Assembly: GCA_033439265.1 (NCBI GenBank)
Contig: JAVTVX010000016.1
Location: forward strand, 21,518,701-21,582,700
Direction of reading: 5' to 3'
DNA from: Dillenia suffruticosa
Lineage: Eukaryota; Streptophyta; Magnoliopsida; Dilleniales; Dilleniaceae
Length of the DNA: 64,000 bases
Shown here: positions 1-11,162 of the stretch, piece after piece
Layout: every line of letters begins with the position of its first letter
How positions within the stretch are numbered: the stretch's first letter is position 1
The notes under the pieces: generated by a model
Databases searched by the model: none
What the model was told of the DNA's origin: nothing
The model's input: only the letters and a program-made list of their open reading frames with translations
Program-made: the position numbers and the translations under genes

Positions 1-1473
1 GATCCACCTGCTACGAGGATGAAGCTGCATGTTTGTTGCATTGATTGGATACTTACGCATATGCTCCTTTTTTTTTTGCATGATTATGCATCTCAGATTA
101 TGCCTGTCCTTCATTTGTCCTTTTCCTTTTCTTTTTTTTTTTGGGGGGGGGGGGCAAGAGATTGTATTAGTAACCAAAACCTAAGATAAGCCTTCACCCT
201 GAATTCTTATGGAGACCATGCATATAAAGCATGGAGATAGGCTCATGATGCACAAGCCGACATGGCAAATCTCAAAAAATTTGTACATGGAGAGGATTAT
301 GCTTGTGGATATAAACTTATGCGTGTGTTTTCCATTATTGTATTATTAGGTCCTAAGGATGCTTATGACTCTCACGTTAACAGTCCGAGCTCTCTCCAGC
401 TCCTTCCCTGTGGATCAATTGTTGCTTGGTGTTCCATGTCTCTGTTGATGGTGTCCTAGGAGTGTTTAACTGGTCCATATATTCTGAAACCTTTGGGACA
501 AATTTGATGTGCGTCCATGGAGTGTGAGAAGTGTGCATGCATCATTGTCTGAAATATCCATGATATGTAAGAAGCACACACATGATACAGCCAAGATGGG
601 GATAGGGGACAGTTTTTAAACCTGACTGCTTCTCTTGGCTAAACTTGAAGGCTTCACAATTTAATTATAGGTACACTTTACTGCATAAAAATATGCCTTA
701 TGTTCAGAAATGATACTACACAGCCATAATACTGCATTGATCTAAGTCTGTGATATCATCAATGTCCTTTTGCTCCGGAGCATTTCAGTACTAACCAGTT
801 ATGCTGGTGGTCAAGGAACCGGTGACTCCACTGTGCACACATTTCAAGCCACTCCCCCCCAACCACCCTCCCTTTCAATTTTCAATAGCTAGATAGATAT
901 TTGTTAAGCTCTGGATACTAGAATTTCTTTATCTTTAATTGGTCATTATAATCAAGAAATGTACCTTATCTTTTATGCTGACAAATATCCGATACATCTA
1001 ATCTACAAATTCTTTTGTTCATAGAGAATATATTGGGTCTTCCTCGGACAAGATATGTGATGCATTCACGACTTACTACATGGACATGGATTTTGTCATG
1101 TCATGCATCTCTTTTGGGTTCTGAAAGTAGATTTGTATCTCTTACATCAAAATGCAATATCTAGATAGAACTATGCAACCATAAATCTTTGCATTATTCT
1201 AAATTTATCCATTACGCTTTTCTCCTCCCAAACTCTGGTTTCTGGACTGTGTAGTCTGGAAGTTGCTGGGATAGAGGTTAATTTCCATATGAATTGATGG
1301 TGGTCAAGCATGTGTAGCTGATGAATTACTTTATAAATGCTCAACCTGCATTTGCTTTACGTAAAACTTGCTTGATTTTTTTTTTCACATCATTTATCAT
1401 TCCAACAATCTTGGATTCATTTATTATTATTATTATTATTTATTTATTTTTTTTTTTTTTTTTATTTTTGCAG
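1..1473 (+). other. Last intron of the DHAR gene (5' part outside window)
   Basis: No exon of the DHAR fold could be found here. The stretch holds a T/G homopolymer run near 130-155, a (TTA)n tract near 1420-1445 and a T-rich polypyrimidine tract before the 1473 acceptor. The short open frames in it have no family resemblance I can see. Confidence 0.5.
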
Positions 1474-1560
1474 TCACTTTTCTCTAGGGAATCCTTTGAG
1501 AAGACCAAGGCTGCAAAGGAGCATGTAATTGCAGGATGGGAGCCAAAGGTCAATAGTTAA
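1474..1560 (+). CDS. DHAR: Dehydroascorbate reductase, last exon (partial gene)
   Basis: This is the final coding exon of a DHAR gene, the GST-superfamily enzyme that reduces dehydroascorbate to ascorbate with glutathione. The sequence shows a long T-rich tract and a TTTGCAG acceptor ending at 1473, then 28 codons and TAA. The peptide SLFSRESFEKTKAAKEHVIA, followed by GWEPKVNS, has the family's C-terminal pattern (LFS..SFEKTK....VI.GW.PKVN). The exon starts in phase 0, as expected for a separate last exon. The upstream exons are not in the window, so the last intron is at least 1.47 kb long. Possible poly(A) signals (AATAAA in GTAATAAAAGAC) lie near 1750. The cytosolic or plastid isoform cannot be told from this exon. 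Recognition rests on remembered family motifs. Confidence 0.82.
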   Translation, partial: SLFSRESFEKTKAAKEHVIAGWEPKVNS

Positions 1561-3420
1561 GCACGGACAGCAAGCTGCAGATTTCTGTTAAAGCTACATA
1601 TGCAGTGGACAACCTATCTATCTATGAGATTTTATTAGTAGGTGAGATTTTCTATCAGCAGGAGTAGTAAATGTATGAAGATCCACTCCTTGTTCAAAAG
1701 GGCAGCTTCACTCCATCTATTGGAGGTGCTGCCTTGAAATATCAGTTGTAATAAAAGACTTTTGCTTAATTTTTTTTTTGTGAGAATAAAAGACTTTTGC
1801 TCATCATTGATGTGGTGTGCTCATTCTCATTCTAGTCTTTGTTCAAATTATTTTTCTTCGATGGGTGTATAATATTCAGCAGAGAATTTGTCAAAATTGG
1901 TGAAGGTCTATTCAGGGAGCATTTGCTCGCTGACCAGTTTACACTCTCTCTCCAGAAACTTGTTATTAAATATGCTGATTTTCTTGCATGAAGGCAGCCA
2001 TTCATTTGATTTGCACTGCAAGATAGTTTGGGCAAGAGGCATCTGCTTGATGACAACCAAGCGACTGATTTGGGTCGCATGAGATGAATGTTTGGTGTTA
2101 AGAGAATTGAAATCTGCATATGATTTGATTCTCATGGTCGATTGATGTATATAGACCGTAGATCCAGCAAAATAGCCAAGACTAGGACCATCGAAAGGTA
2201 AAAGTAGGATCATGAAATTATGTTGTTGCTAAGGTTGGTGAGCTCATTCAATCCTAAAAATTCAAAAATTCTTGAGTCGGTATCAAAAGATTATAAGATC
2301 AATTCTTGCATTTTGTGCCGCAGGGTAGGGAGGGGTTTAGGTGAAAGAGGGGTCATGAATTTATGACGTTTCTAATGGGCAGTGAGCTTTTTCAAACGAG
2401 AAAAACTCAAGAATATCAGAAAGATTTTAAGAATCAGTCCCTTGATATCAGGTGTTTGAGATTTTTCAGGAAAAAAGTTTAGAACTTGGGATGGTGACGC
2501 CAATATAGGCAGACTTGTAGAAGGTTCAGTATTTGGATCATTGTATGTTGGCAAAGCACAGGGAATATATATGTTGCTAATGCTAGTGATGAAGATATGG
2601 CTATGAGTGCAATTCCAGGACATAACTTCGTAGATGATAGGAAAGTAATGAAGCTTACAGTAAGCTCCAAATGGTTAAAACCACAAATTGGACATAAGCT
2701 TTGTGAAAATGAATTCAGTCTGGCACTCCCAAGTCCGAGTCTTAGCTTGATCAAAACAAAATGCAGCGAGTAACATGCACATCAATTTTTTGTACAATCA
2801 AAATCTGCAATTTTCTTGGTAGGAGACGAACATGGTTAAATATTATTTCTCCTAAATTTGCACTCCCTTTTAAGGCTGTTTGACAAATAATCCTTTTCTT
2901 CTAAAAAATTTAAGGTGGGATAACATTCATCACAATGTCATTGCCTAAACTTTTATCCTCCTAATACTCATGTTTTCATTCTGACTTCCACCGTCGAACA
3001 TTATAGGAAGGTTGATAAATTTTCACATCCTTTACAGGATTCAGACATGTTAACCTCTCAGCAAAACCTTACAAGAATACTAAGAAAACTTGTCTGGCCC
3101 AAGAGATGTGCATTGTGCCTTCATCATTTGGCCTTCTTTTTTCCAATTTCATTTCTTCTAAATTTGTACATAGAAGGTTGTTTTTACAACATTGTCTAAG
3201 TGAAATGATTAGTTGCTCCAATTCCAAAATCATTACCGTAGTAAGGGCAGTCTCACCTGCACCATTCTTGAGTTGTCATGATTTGTTTTAAGTTATCTTC
3301 AAAACTGTGTTGATGCCCTCAAAAAAGTGTAAGGTTTTTTCAACCAAACACATTGTAAGACAAATATGATTGTGCAACAACTCCAACTCATCAGCTCCAC
3401 TTTCTCCTTAAAGCCTCGGA
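1561..3420. other. Intergenic: DHAR 3' end and dirigent upstream region
   Basis: The stretch contains the DHAR 3' UTR with possible poly(A) signals to about 1800, then unique AT-rich DNA. Open frames at 1.8-2.75 kb on the minus strand lack any recognisable motif, and I do not call them genes. Confidence 0.5.
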
Positions 3421-3424
3421 ACAC

Positions 3425-3432
3425 TATATAAA
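3425..3432 (+). promoter_or_regulatory. TATA box of the first dirigent gene
   Basis: TATATAAA lies 107 bp upstream of the ATG at 3539, predicting a transcript start near 3455-3460 and a 5' UTR of about 80 nt. Confidence 0.65.
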
Positions 3433-3538
3433 CCCAACCCATATAGCATCTCTTGCAATTCCATTACACTCTCCTCTCAAATCTCAACAAAACATCTCTC
3501 CTTAGCAAAGGCTCTCCTCACAGAAAAGGAGTCCTAAA

Positions 3539-4606
3539 ATGACCAAGATGTCGTCAATGAATTCACTCATACTCCACCTCTTCTTGCTAGCCATTGCCCT
3601 TGGATGTGCCACATCAGCACGAATCCTTGACGAGGCGGGCCCACAGGGCCCAACGAGCCTGCCACTTTCTGGCCCCGTGACAACCACACTGCCAAGTGGC
3701 CAAATCCCTGTCACATCGGCACCTGCTGATGCACCAGTCCCCGAAGAGGATGCCCCTGCACCTGTTGCTGATGTGGCACCTGAAACGGAGGTCCCGCCTG
3801 TCACTGATGTGGCACCTGTTGTGAGTCCAGCCGTAGGAGTGCCAAGTGGACCAATCACAACAGCCACAGCGACAGCCACAAGCACCACGGTACCACAACC
3901 TGATGCAGAACACCCTTCGTTGTCCTTTTTTATGCATGACATAATGGGAGGAACATCCCCATCAGGCAGAATAGTGACAGGAGTCATAGCAAACTCTGAA
4001 GTCAGTAATCTCCCCTTCTCCAAGCCTAATGATCAAGTCTTCCCAGTCAATGGTGGAGTCCCACTGATCAATGGAAACATCGTCAACAGCAACGGTGTGA
4101 TCAACAACAACATCCCACCCTTCACAGGACTAAACAATGGCCAACCCACAACAGTCATCCAAAACAACGGCAACAACAACCAAGTCAATGGCAACAACCA
4201 ACCCTTTGTCACTGCAGGACAACTTCCAACGGGAGCTACCCTCCAACAGCTCCTCTTCGGATCCATCACTGTCGTTGATGATGAACTGACAGAAACTCAT
4301 GAACTAGGATCAGCTGTATTAGGAAAGGCACAAGGGTTTTACTTGGCTAGCTCAATTGATGGAAGCAGTCATACCATGGCATTGACCACATTGTTCCACA
4401 ATGGTGATCATGAGGAGGATACACTGAGCTTTTTTGGCGTTCACCGCACGGCTTCACCAGATTCTCAGATTGCTATTATTGGTGGGACCGGAAAGTATGA
4501 GAATGCTAAAGGGTATGCTACTATTCAGACGCTTCATCAGGGGGATCAGCACATAACCGATGGCGTGGATACTATTATCCAGTTCAATGTCTTTCTCACT
4601 CACTAA
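3539..4606 (+). CDS. Dirigent protein, ESB1-like with long Pro/Thr-rich N-terminus
   Basis: A 355-aa single-exon dirigent family protein. Dirigent proteins act in the cell wall, steering phenoxy-radical coupling; ESB1-type members help organise Casparian-strip lignin. Residues 1-26 form a signal peptide ending ATSA. Residues 33-120 are a Pro/Ala/Thr-rich, low-complexity linker with repeated APVADVAPET/PPVTDVAPV-like units. The dirigent barrel starts at about 125 (LSFFMHDIMGG) and is interrupted by an Asn/Gly-rich insert (about 178-221). It then continues with FGSITVVDDELTETHELGS, LGKAQGFYLASSIDG, FFGVHRT and IIGGTGKYENAKGYATIQ to the C-terminus. The Asn-rich insert and the DDELTE.HELGS motif are typical of the ESB1/DIR10-DIR25 subgroup. 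It faces a second dirigent gene tail to tail, suggesting an old inverted duplication. The start was chosen as the first ATG after the TATA box; a second Met is at codon 4. Substrate cannot be inferred. Confidence 0.9.
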   Translation: MTKMSSMNSLILHLFLLAIALGCATSARILDEAGPQGPTSLPLSGPVTTTLPSGQIPVTSAPADAPVPEEDAPAPVADVAPETEVPPVTDVAPVVSPAVGVPSGPITTATATATSTTVPQPDAEHPSLSFFMHDIMGGTSPSGRIVTGVIANSEVSNLPFSKPNDQVFPVNGGVPLINGNIVNSNGVINNNIPPFTGLNNGQPTTVIQNNGNNNQVNGNNQPFVTAGQLPTGATLQQLLFGSITVVDDELTETHELGSAVLGKAQGFYLASSIDGSSHTMALTTLFHNGDHEEDTLSFFGVHRTASPDSQIAIIGGTGKYENAKGYATIQTLHQGDQHITDGVDTIIQFNVFLTH

Positions 4607-5228
4607 AATCGTTTGTTTTCAAGTTGAGTCTTTGGTTTACGACTGTGTTCTGGTGCCGTATGGAGAGAGTGTTGAATCTATTTCATGTACCTAGTGTTTT
4701 TATGAATTGAATGAAAAATCTATTATGGGTCGATACCAATTGTGGCCATTACATTATGGTATAGTACATATCAGGGCTTATTTCTTTCTTCTCGTTTCTC
4801 ATGTGTTGTGCTACTTAAAAAGTGTTATATTATATGATTTCTGATAATATATGACCGAAAAATTTGTTAGTATATATTTACACGATAGTGGTCGGCATGT
4901 ATTTAAAAGATAGTGGCTATCAGTATCCAAAAAAAAAGAAAAAAGAAAAAGAAAAAAAGACCATATGTCACCTTAGTTATGTGTGGTTATGGGAATAGGA
5001 GCTCTTCCCTTAATTTCACTTGACTGAATTTCTGATCAAAATATGACTATATGTCATTACATGATTTCTGGTAATAGGTAACTAAAAAATTTACTGGTGT
5101 ATACTTAAAGAATGGTTCCTCCTGATTTTTAAAAATAATAATAATAATAATTGCCCTTTTCTTTGGTTTCCTGTAATTGTAGGGTGGAAAAAAAATGAAG
5201 ATAAAAAGAGGAACGGTATTCTTGTTCT
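4607..5228. other. Intergenic between the first dirigent gene and tRNA-Thr
   Basis: It holds the 3' UTR of the first dirigent gene (to about 4720), A-rich low-complexity runs at 4926-4960 and an (AAT)n tract at 5130-5150. No gene is seen. Confidence 0.5.
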
Positions 5229-5301
5229 GCTCTCGTTGAGAGTCGAACTCAAGACCTCCCGCTTACTAAACGGGTGCTCTAACCATCTGAGCTACGAGAG
5301 C
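5229..5301 (-). tRNA. tRNA-Thr (anticodon AGU)
   Basis: Read on the minus strand, 73 nt fold as a complete cloverleaf. There is a perfect 7-bp acceptor (GCTCTCG/CGAGAGC) and a D arm (GCTC-AGATGGTTA-GAGC). The anticodon stem CCCGT/GCGGG carries loop TTAGTAA, so the anticodon is AGT (AGU, read as IGU). The T arm is TTGAG-TTCGACT-CTCAA. Internal Pol III promoter boxes are present: A box TAGCTCAGATGG and B box AGTTCGACT. A short T run that could end Pol III transcription lies about 16-30 nt beyond the 3' end (near 5203-5213 on the plus strand). CCA is not encoded and there is no intron. The gene lies between the two convergent dirigent genes. Confidence 0.95.
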
Positions 5302-5683
5302 TGGTTGTGCCGGTTCAGGTAACCTTATCATGTGGATACTATGGGCTCAAATAGCCGGGTTCTGTGATTAGAGTGGATTCAAATCTCTGTATAAGGACAC
5401 TTCAGATGGTGTTTTGTTGATATTTTCTTCTTGCAGGGGCTGCATCCCCAGTGTATTAGATGTCTAGTGCCTTCTTATTTTTTGTTGGAATGTGGCTACC
5501 TTCAGACCCCCCAAAAAAAATGGAAGTAGCTCATGGGGGGTTGAAAACAGATTAGGAGACTTCAATGCCAAATCCAAAGAGTATAGAATGAAAACCAACA
5601 CAGATGTAGTTGTTCCCCATCAATCATTCACATTTTGGTACATTGAAAAATCCATCTGTTTTTCTTCATTACAAGCACATTCT

Positions 5684-6547
5684 TTAATAAGTGACATAAA
5701 CAGTGAACTCCAACAATGTCTCCACACCATCTGTAGCATGCTGATCAACTGAGGGTAGAGTCTTAATCGTTGCAAAACCCTTAGCATTAACATACTTTCC
5801 GGTACCACCCATGATGGCTAGTTGAGACTCTGACACAGCAGTCCTATGAACTCCAAAGAAACTGAGACTATCAGCATAACTTCCAGACTCAAACATGGCA
5901 GTGAATGCCATGGTCTGACTAGTCCCATCCACAGAGCTTGCAATGTAAAATCCTTGAGCTTTTCCTAATGTGCCAGACCCCAGTTCATGCCCTTCAGTGA
6001 GCTCGTCATCCATCACAGTCAGTGTTCCAAACATGAGCTTCTGAAGGACTGAACCTCCGGGAAGTTGAGCATTGTTCACCACAGGCAGATTAAACCCTCC
6101 AAACAAGTTGTTCCCATTGTTTTGAATCACATTTGATGTACTTCCTCCAAGGCCTATCAAAAATGGCAAGTTGTTGTTGCTGATGATTCCGCTATTAGCA
6201 TTGTTTATAGGGACACCATTGTTCACCGGGAGGACTGCTCCATTAGGCTTGGCAAACGGGAGTTGTCCATTGACTGCAGGGTTAGTGACTATACCGGTCA
6301 CAGCTCGAGCTGAAGGGTTTGACCCGCCAAGTATGTCATGCATAAAGAAAGTTAGGGTGTGATCAGCGCTAGGATTAATCGCTATAGCACCCACTGCAGC
6401 AGCTGGATTGGTGACTGCTGGTGCTGCAGTAGGCACTGGAGGAACCTCATCAAGTTTGCGTGCCATTGCAGATGATGTGAGGAGTACGAGGAATAGTTTG
6501 AAGGCCAATGCCTTTGCTGTGAAGGAAATGAAGTTGTAGGTTTCCAT
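5684..6547 (-). CDS. Dirigent protein, ESB1/DIR10-like
   Basis: A 287-aa single-exon dirigent family protein. Residues 1-29 form a signal peptide (hydrophobic 15-24, SSAMA cleavage region). A short Pro/Ala-rich linker (35-58) leads into the dirigent domain from about 64: LTFFMHDILGGSNPSARAVT, LPFAKPNGAVLPVNNGVP, then an Asn/Gly-rich loop (115-151). It continues with LPGGSVLQKLMFGTLTVMDD, ELTEGHELGSGTLGKAQGFY, ASSVDGTSQTMAFTAMFESG, FFGVHRTAVSESQLAIMGGT and GKYVNAKGFATIKT. These blocks match the ESB1 subgroup closely, more so than in the neighbour at 3539, which has a longer linker and several changed loops. The protein would act in the apoplast. The ATG at 6547 fits the TATA box 80-90 bp upstream. 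Its 3' end points at the tRNA gene and the first dirigent gene. Confidence 0.92.
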   Translation of the reverse strand: METYNFISFTAKALAFKLFLVLLTSSAMARKLDEVPPVPTAAPAVTNPAAAVGAIAINPSADHTLTFFMHDILGGSNPSARAVTGIVTNPAVNGQLPFAKPNGAVLPVNNGVPINNANSGIISNNNLPFLIGLGGSTSNVIQNNGNNLFGGFNLPVVNNAQLPGGSVLQKLMFGTLTVMDDELTEGHELGSGTLGKAQGFYIASSVDGTSQTMAFTAMFESGSYADSLSFFGVHRTAVSESQLAIMGGTGKYVNAKGFATIKTLPSVDQHATDGVETLLEFTVYVTY

Positions 6548-6629
6548 GTGATAAGAGAATGAGAAAACTTTAGGAGCTGGAGAGATTTCTTTTATTGGGA
6601 ACTGTGGTAAGGATTGTGGGATTCATCTG

Positions 6630-6637
6630 TTTATATA
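6630..6637 (-). promoter_or_regulatory. TATA box of the second dirigent gene
   Basis: On the minus strand the sequence reads TATATAAA, ending 83 bp upstream of the ATG at 6547. Confidence 0.6.
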
Positions 6638-6639
6638 TT

Positions 6640-8126
6640 TGAGTCCACGAAATGGGAGTTGATCAGATGGAGTTGGTGTGTGGAATTTGCAATCATCTGT
6701 GCTTTGGTTAGGAACCTAAACTGGAGTGTCTATAATAACAACTTTGTGTTTCAGGTGCATAAACGTGGGACTTGGGTTTTATTTAATCTGACCCTACCAA
6801 ACACCATATAAGGCGCATCTGGTGCCCTATTCTCTATTACAAATATGGAATTTTATTAGAAAAGATTACGCTGAGAAAGCCCTAAAATCAGATAGACAAA
6901 CACTTCATCTGAATCAGCCGGAGCATAGTTCCAAAAACCGGTTGGTATAAAAAAATAGCATTTTATGTTATTTTATTGTATTTGTGACATTTCTTCATTA
7001 CAAAAAAAAAAAAAGAAAAAAAAAAGAGATTTTCCAAAAATTCATATATTGTTTTCCATAAACAACTGTAAATAGTCAATTGTACCAGAAAATTATGGCA
7101 GCACAGGTTGACTCTGGTCGTAACATAAGACCCTTGGGTTGCTAGTTGATCCAAGTTTACCATTAAAATTCAGGGGTTTACCAATCCTGCCACTGGAAAT
7201 AGATAGAGGGTTGATTAGATAATATGAAAATTTGGACCAAGAAACGAATAAAGCAGTTGACAGGCGATTCACCTTTATTTTTTTGGTTATATCCACAGCT
7301 ACTTATGAACTGTTTCTCAGACATTTTTGGTGAGCAAAAGACAACAAACTTCCATAAACCTGTCCTACAGGTTTATGAAACAAATATGGAAGCAACAATA
7401 GAAATTTGCTTTTTTGGATAAAATCCTCAAAAATTTTCAATTCCTGATAAATGAAAAAAAGGAATTCTTCAAAGTACATGTGTATTACAAATCTCCTTGA
7501 GCAGAATGACTCCAACAAATCACTTTCCTATAACCAAAAAACAAAAAATACCATCTGGCATCTAAAGAATTTAGGAGACCAAACAAAAGCTCCTCTGTAA
7601 GACTCTACACTCTACAATGAAACAGTTCTCTTAATGGAGAAAGAGTTCACACTAAAACAAGACCCGTTCTCACATGTATGACAACAAAAATGACTACAAG
7701 ACCCTTCAAACCTCCAAACAGTATGATTAGCATATAGCAACTGAGCTGTAACACACTCGACCAATAAGCGACCACAAACAGCAGCACAACAAGCCTCCGA
7801 CTCTGTATATGACAATCTTAGGCTGGTGAAAATTTTACAAGGGCCAATGGCCAATGAGTAGGTGCTCCATAAATGTGTATAATGAAATTCCTCAATATCA
7901 GCATACCAAGTATCTGATATCATGTATATGCATGACTAACCATCTTGATCTTAGCTTGATAACCCTCAGGTGTTTCACCTTTGTGGCTTAATGTTGAGGA
8001 TTGTCCTGGATCTATCCATTCTAATCCATCATATGATGAACAACCTGAGCAAAGACCCTTTTTGAACAGACTGTACTGCAGATATATATTGTTCTCACAC
8101 AGTTGAAAAGCAAAACCAAGTCACTT
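6640..8126. other. Intergenic: dirigent upstream DNA and TRM-like 3' flank
   Basis: No recognisable coding potential. The part from about 7600 to 8126 is likely 3' UTR of the TRM-like gene read on the minus strand. An A-rich run lies at 7003-7025. Confidence 0.45.
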
Positions 8127-11100
8127 TCAAACACACTCGACACTAACAACCTCTCCCACCAGCTCATCAATCAGCATTCTCTCTACCTCCATACAAATGT
8201 CATAAATGATATCCCTTAAATCTAACCACTGCCTTTCCTCTCCCATTACTTTCTCTGACGAGACCCTTTTTGCTTCCTTTTTCTGGCTCTCCAGCAACAT
8301 CCACAGCTCCTCTTCAATCCCCTCTCGACTCCATTTGGATATCATTCTTCTTGTCACAGGCTTCATCCAAACATGTGTGTCTATGAAAGGTTGGATAATC
8401 TCCACAAGTCCCAAATTTATGCAATCAAACAAAAGCCTCCTTTCTGACCTTACCCAAGACTTATGCTCACCCAACTTTTTCTCTAATGCCTCAAACACTA
8501 AGGAACCAACTGGGAGTTCTGAGAGTGTTTTTCCAAGTCTCAGGTTGAAACTTCCATCATGAAAGCCCGACTCATACAATACATCAACAAGGTAAGAGAA
8601 GTCTCTACTCTCTTCAACCTTGGAAGCATCAAAGTATATTCTACTTCGTTCAAAGAGGTCAACTGCTTCTTCGACAGTTTCGTCATCACTTGAAACAATT
8701 ATCCCAAGCTCATCTAATTCTTCTTCCATTACCTCAGATTCTGGTAACTGGATATGCTTTTGGGTACCTAACAATAGAAAATAAACATATCAATTTCATA
8801 TATAAGGGAACTACCACAGGTCTGCATGTAATAGTATTCTCAGTTCATTTACCATTTATGTCAATGCCGATTCCATTAAAGGATTCAGAACTTGATGAGG
8901 TCTCTTCATCATACGGAGGCTGAAGAGTTGAGACTGGGCTGGGATGACTAACCTCCTCTGAGCTTCGGAGAAACTCTGAATCCATTTTACAGCAGTCTGT
9001 GGGAGCAGAGCCATCTTCATTGGACCTTGTTGATGTTTCCTGTATTGTGTCCCAGCGAAAGGATATGGCAATTCCATTAAATCGTCAATAGTACAAAGAC
9101 AAAATTTCAAGGGAAGATGAGAAGTACAGAAATGAGATGGAATATGTTGAAATTTGTATAGGACTAGCCACAAATATATTTATGGAACAGAAACCACTTG
9201 CCTCAAGCTCACAATCAGATCAACCAAATTCTTAGATGTCTTTCAATATTTGTATATCTGATTTTCAGATAAATCCCTTGCCTACTATGATGATTTCCCA
9301 ACAAAAGACACTAACCGATTGACACAGTTGATTTGCCAATCACATAAAAAAAAAATTTAAAAATGCTCCATACAGATTTTAAAAAGTAAAGCTCAGTTAA
9401 GTCAAGACTCCATACAGCTGAATCTTTTCTATAGAAACTATCCAAATTAGCATAGCACCGTATGAGAAATCTGAAACTGCAGGCAAGAAAAAATTTTCCT
9501 TTGAAATGTTAAACAGCATAGTCCCGATAAAAAAAGGTTATGTAATAGATTGAATGATGCTCAAAGATGTAGTCTGCCATTCAATTAGATTGACATCACA
9601 AGAGGAAATTCAAGTTGTGCCACCATGACACTACTACTTTTGATGTGGATGATTTGAAAAAAGTGGAAGGTTAAACAGTTGACATGCAAAAACAAATGAA
9701 GAGAGATTGACAGGGTTCTTGCAGATTCACCTTAAATTAATTCAGCTAATAGGAGATTTTATAGCTGCATCTATCATGTAGCAAACAGATTCATCTTTCA
9801 AACATTTAAAAAAGAAAAACATTTAAGCCAAACTTATTAGTGACTGTCATGAGAAGAATCTTCACCACTTACCAGGAAGATACAGGTCGCCAGAGCAGAG
9901 TGCTGTTGTTTAGAGATGTGAGGAGAAGAGCAAATGTCAAAAGTTTCCAGAACAGTCTTTACTTCAGAAAGTATGTCTGAGGCAATCATTCTCTCAGATA
10001 GATGCTTCTCTTGAAGGTTGTCACCTGGTCCCCTGATAATTACCTGAGCTTCTTGTGTAGTATCATTGTGCTCCAAGCAGGGGATCCTACTGATTGCTAG
10101 CTTTGAATCCAATGTATGCTTCTTATCAACATTGTTCTGTGAAGGAGATGACTTAAAAGTCCGTCTGAATCTTGAACTTCTAGGGAGTGAACGCTCTTTT
10201 TTATCTGAAGCTTTCTTCCTTGAAGTCTTAGGCCACCAATTAAAAACCTCTTCCGACCTCCACTCACCATGGGGAATACCATTTCTAATTGTAGTTCTAG
10301 AACTTCCATCAGCAGAAGTAAGAACAAGGTTCGATCTTCGAGGAAAATGAACAATTGTGCCCTGCTTGCCAAGGACAAAACCAGAAGTTTCTTGATCAGA
10401 CACAGCAAGCATGTTACCTATGTTCTTACCCCCACTAGCCCATCCAACTTCTTCAAACCCTTCAGTCCTCTTCCACCTTCCTGATGCATGCTCCTTTGGA
10501 GTTCCCTTAACTTCTACTTCAGATGATTTCCAATTATCATTTCTAGGATACCCCTTGTGCTTTCTATTACTGGAAGCAGAAATGTTGTTAGAACTTGTTG
10601 GAGAGAAGAAAGGGGTAGCATATTGTGCCTTTCCAAATCTGAATTTCAGAAGAACCATACTTTCAGGGGAAAAGCATGTCTTGTTGTTCTCTACATGAGA
10701 CCATCCTCCTAGATTGTTATCATGTTTAGGTATTCTCTCTAAGATGCTGCATGCATCAGAACTACATGGAGAAACATCCAATGTAAATAAACCTGATACC
10801 TCATCTGACTGGAGTAACAGGGAGTTGCGTTGCAAATTAGCAACAGATGACTGATCATCCAACCCACTGCTTAAAAGAACATCCTGTGCATCGTCACAGT
10901 CCATTTGAACTGGAAAATCCTGCTGCTCACCCAAGTTTGGTACTTCAAAGGCACCGTTAAACACTTGTTTCTCAATGTTCATCCTAAACGAAGAACTTTT
11001 ATACGATGATCGCTTCCCTGGGAAGCCTACACAAGCAGTTCTCCACATATAATTCTCAGAGAGGACTCTTTGAGGTTTTTGAACAGACTGCATTTGTGGT

Positions 11101-11162
11101 GCGGATGCATCAAGCCCCATCAGTCTTGCCATGACACTCGGTGTGTACTGCTTTGATTCCAT
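8127..11162 (-). CDS. TRM-like protein (VARLMGL motif plus DUF4378)
   Basis: Exons in coding order on the minus strand: 11162-9873, 9039-8853 and 8767-8127, giving a 705-aa protein. Splice sites are CTG|GTAAGT and TACAG|GAAAC (phase 0), then ATG|GTAAAT and TTAG|GTACC (phase 1); the frame stays open throughout. Residues 9-18 read SVMARLMGLD, the short N-terminal motif of TON1-recruiting-motif (TRM)/LONGIFOLIA-type proteins. The C-terminal part (about 510-705; RSRIYFDASKVEESRDFSYL, DVLYESGF, RRLLFDCIN, ISKWSREGIEEELW, DLRDIIYDICMEVERMLIDE) is a DUF4378 domain. The middle is Ser-rich and probably disordered. The family recruits TON1/PP2A to microtubules and influences cell shape; that role is inferred here. 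The ATG at 11162 was chosen because the only in-frame upstream start-like codon is GTG. The 5' UTR probably reaches to about 12.1-12.4 kb and may contain an intron. Confidence 0.85.

Noticed and set aside
1832..2754. Overlapping 83-101-aa minus-strand frames
   Set aside because: No motif, and no continuous frame with credible splice sites.
3502..4023. 173-aa minus-strand frame opposite the first dirigent gene
   Set aside because: It is the shadow of the Pro/Ala/Thr-rich linker codons.
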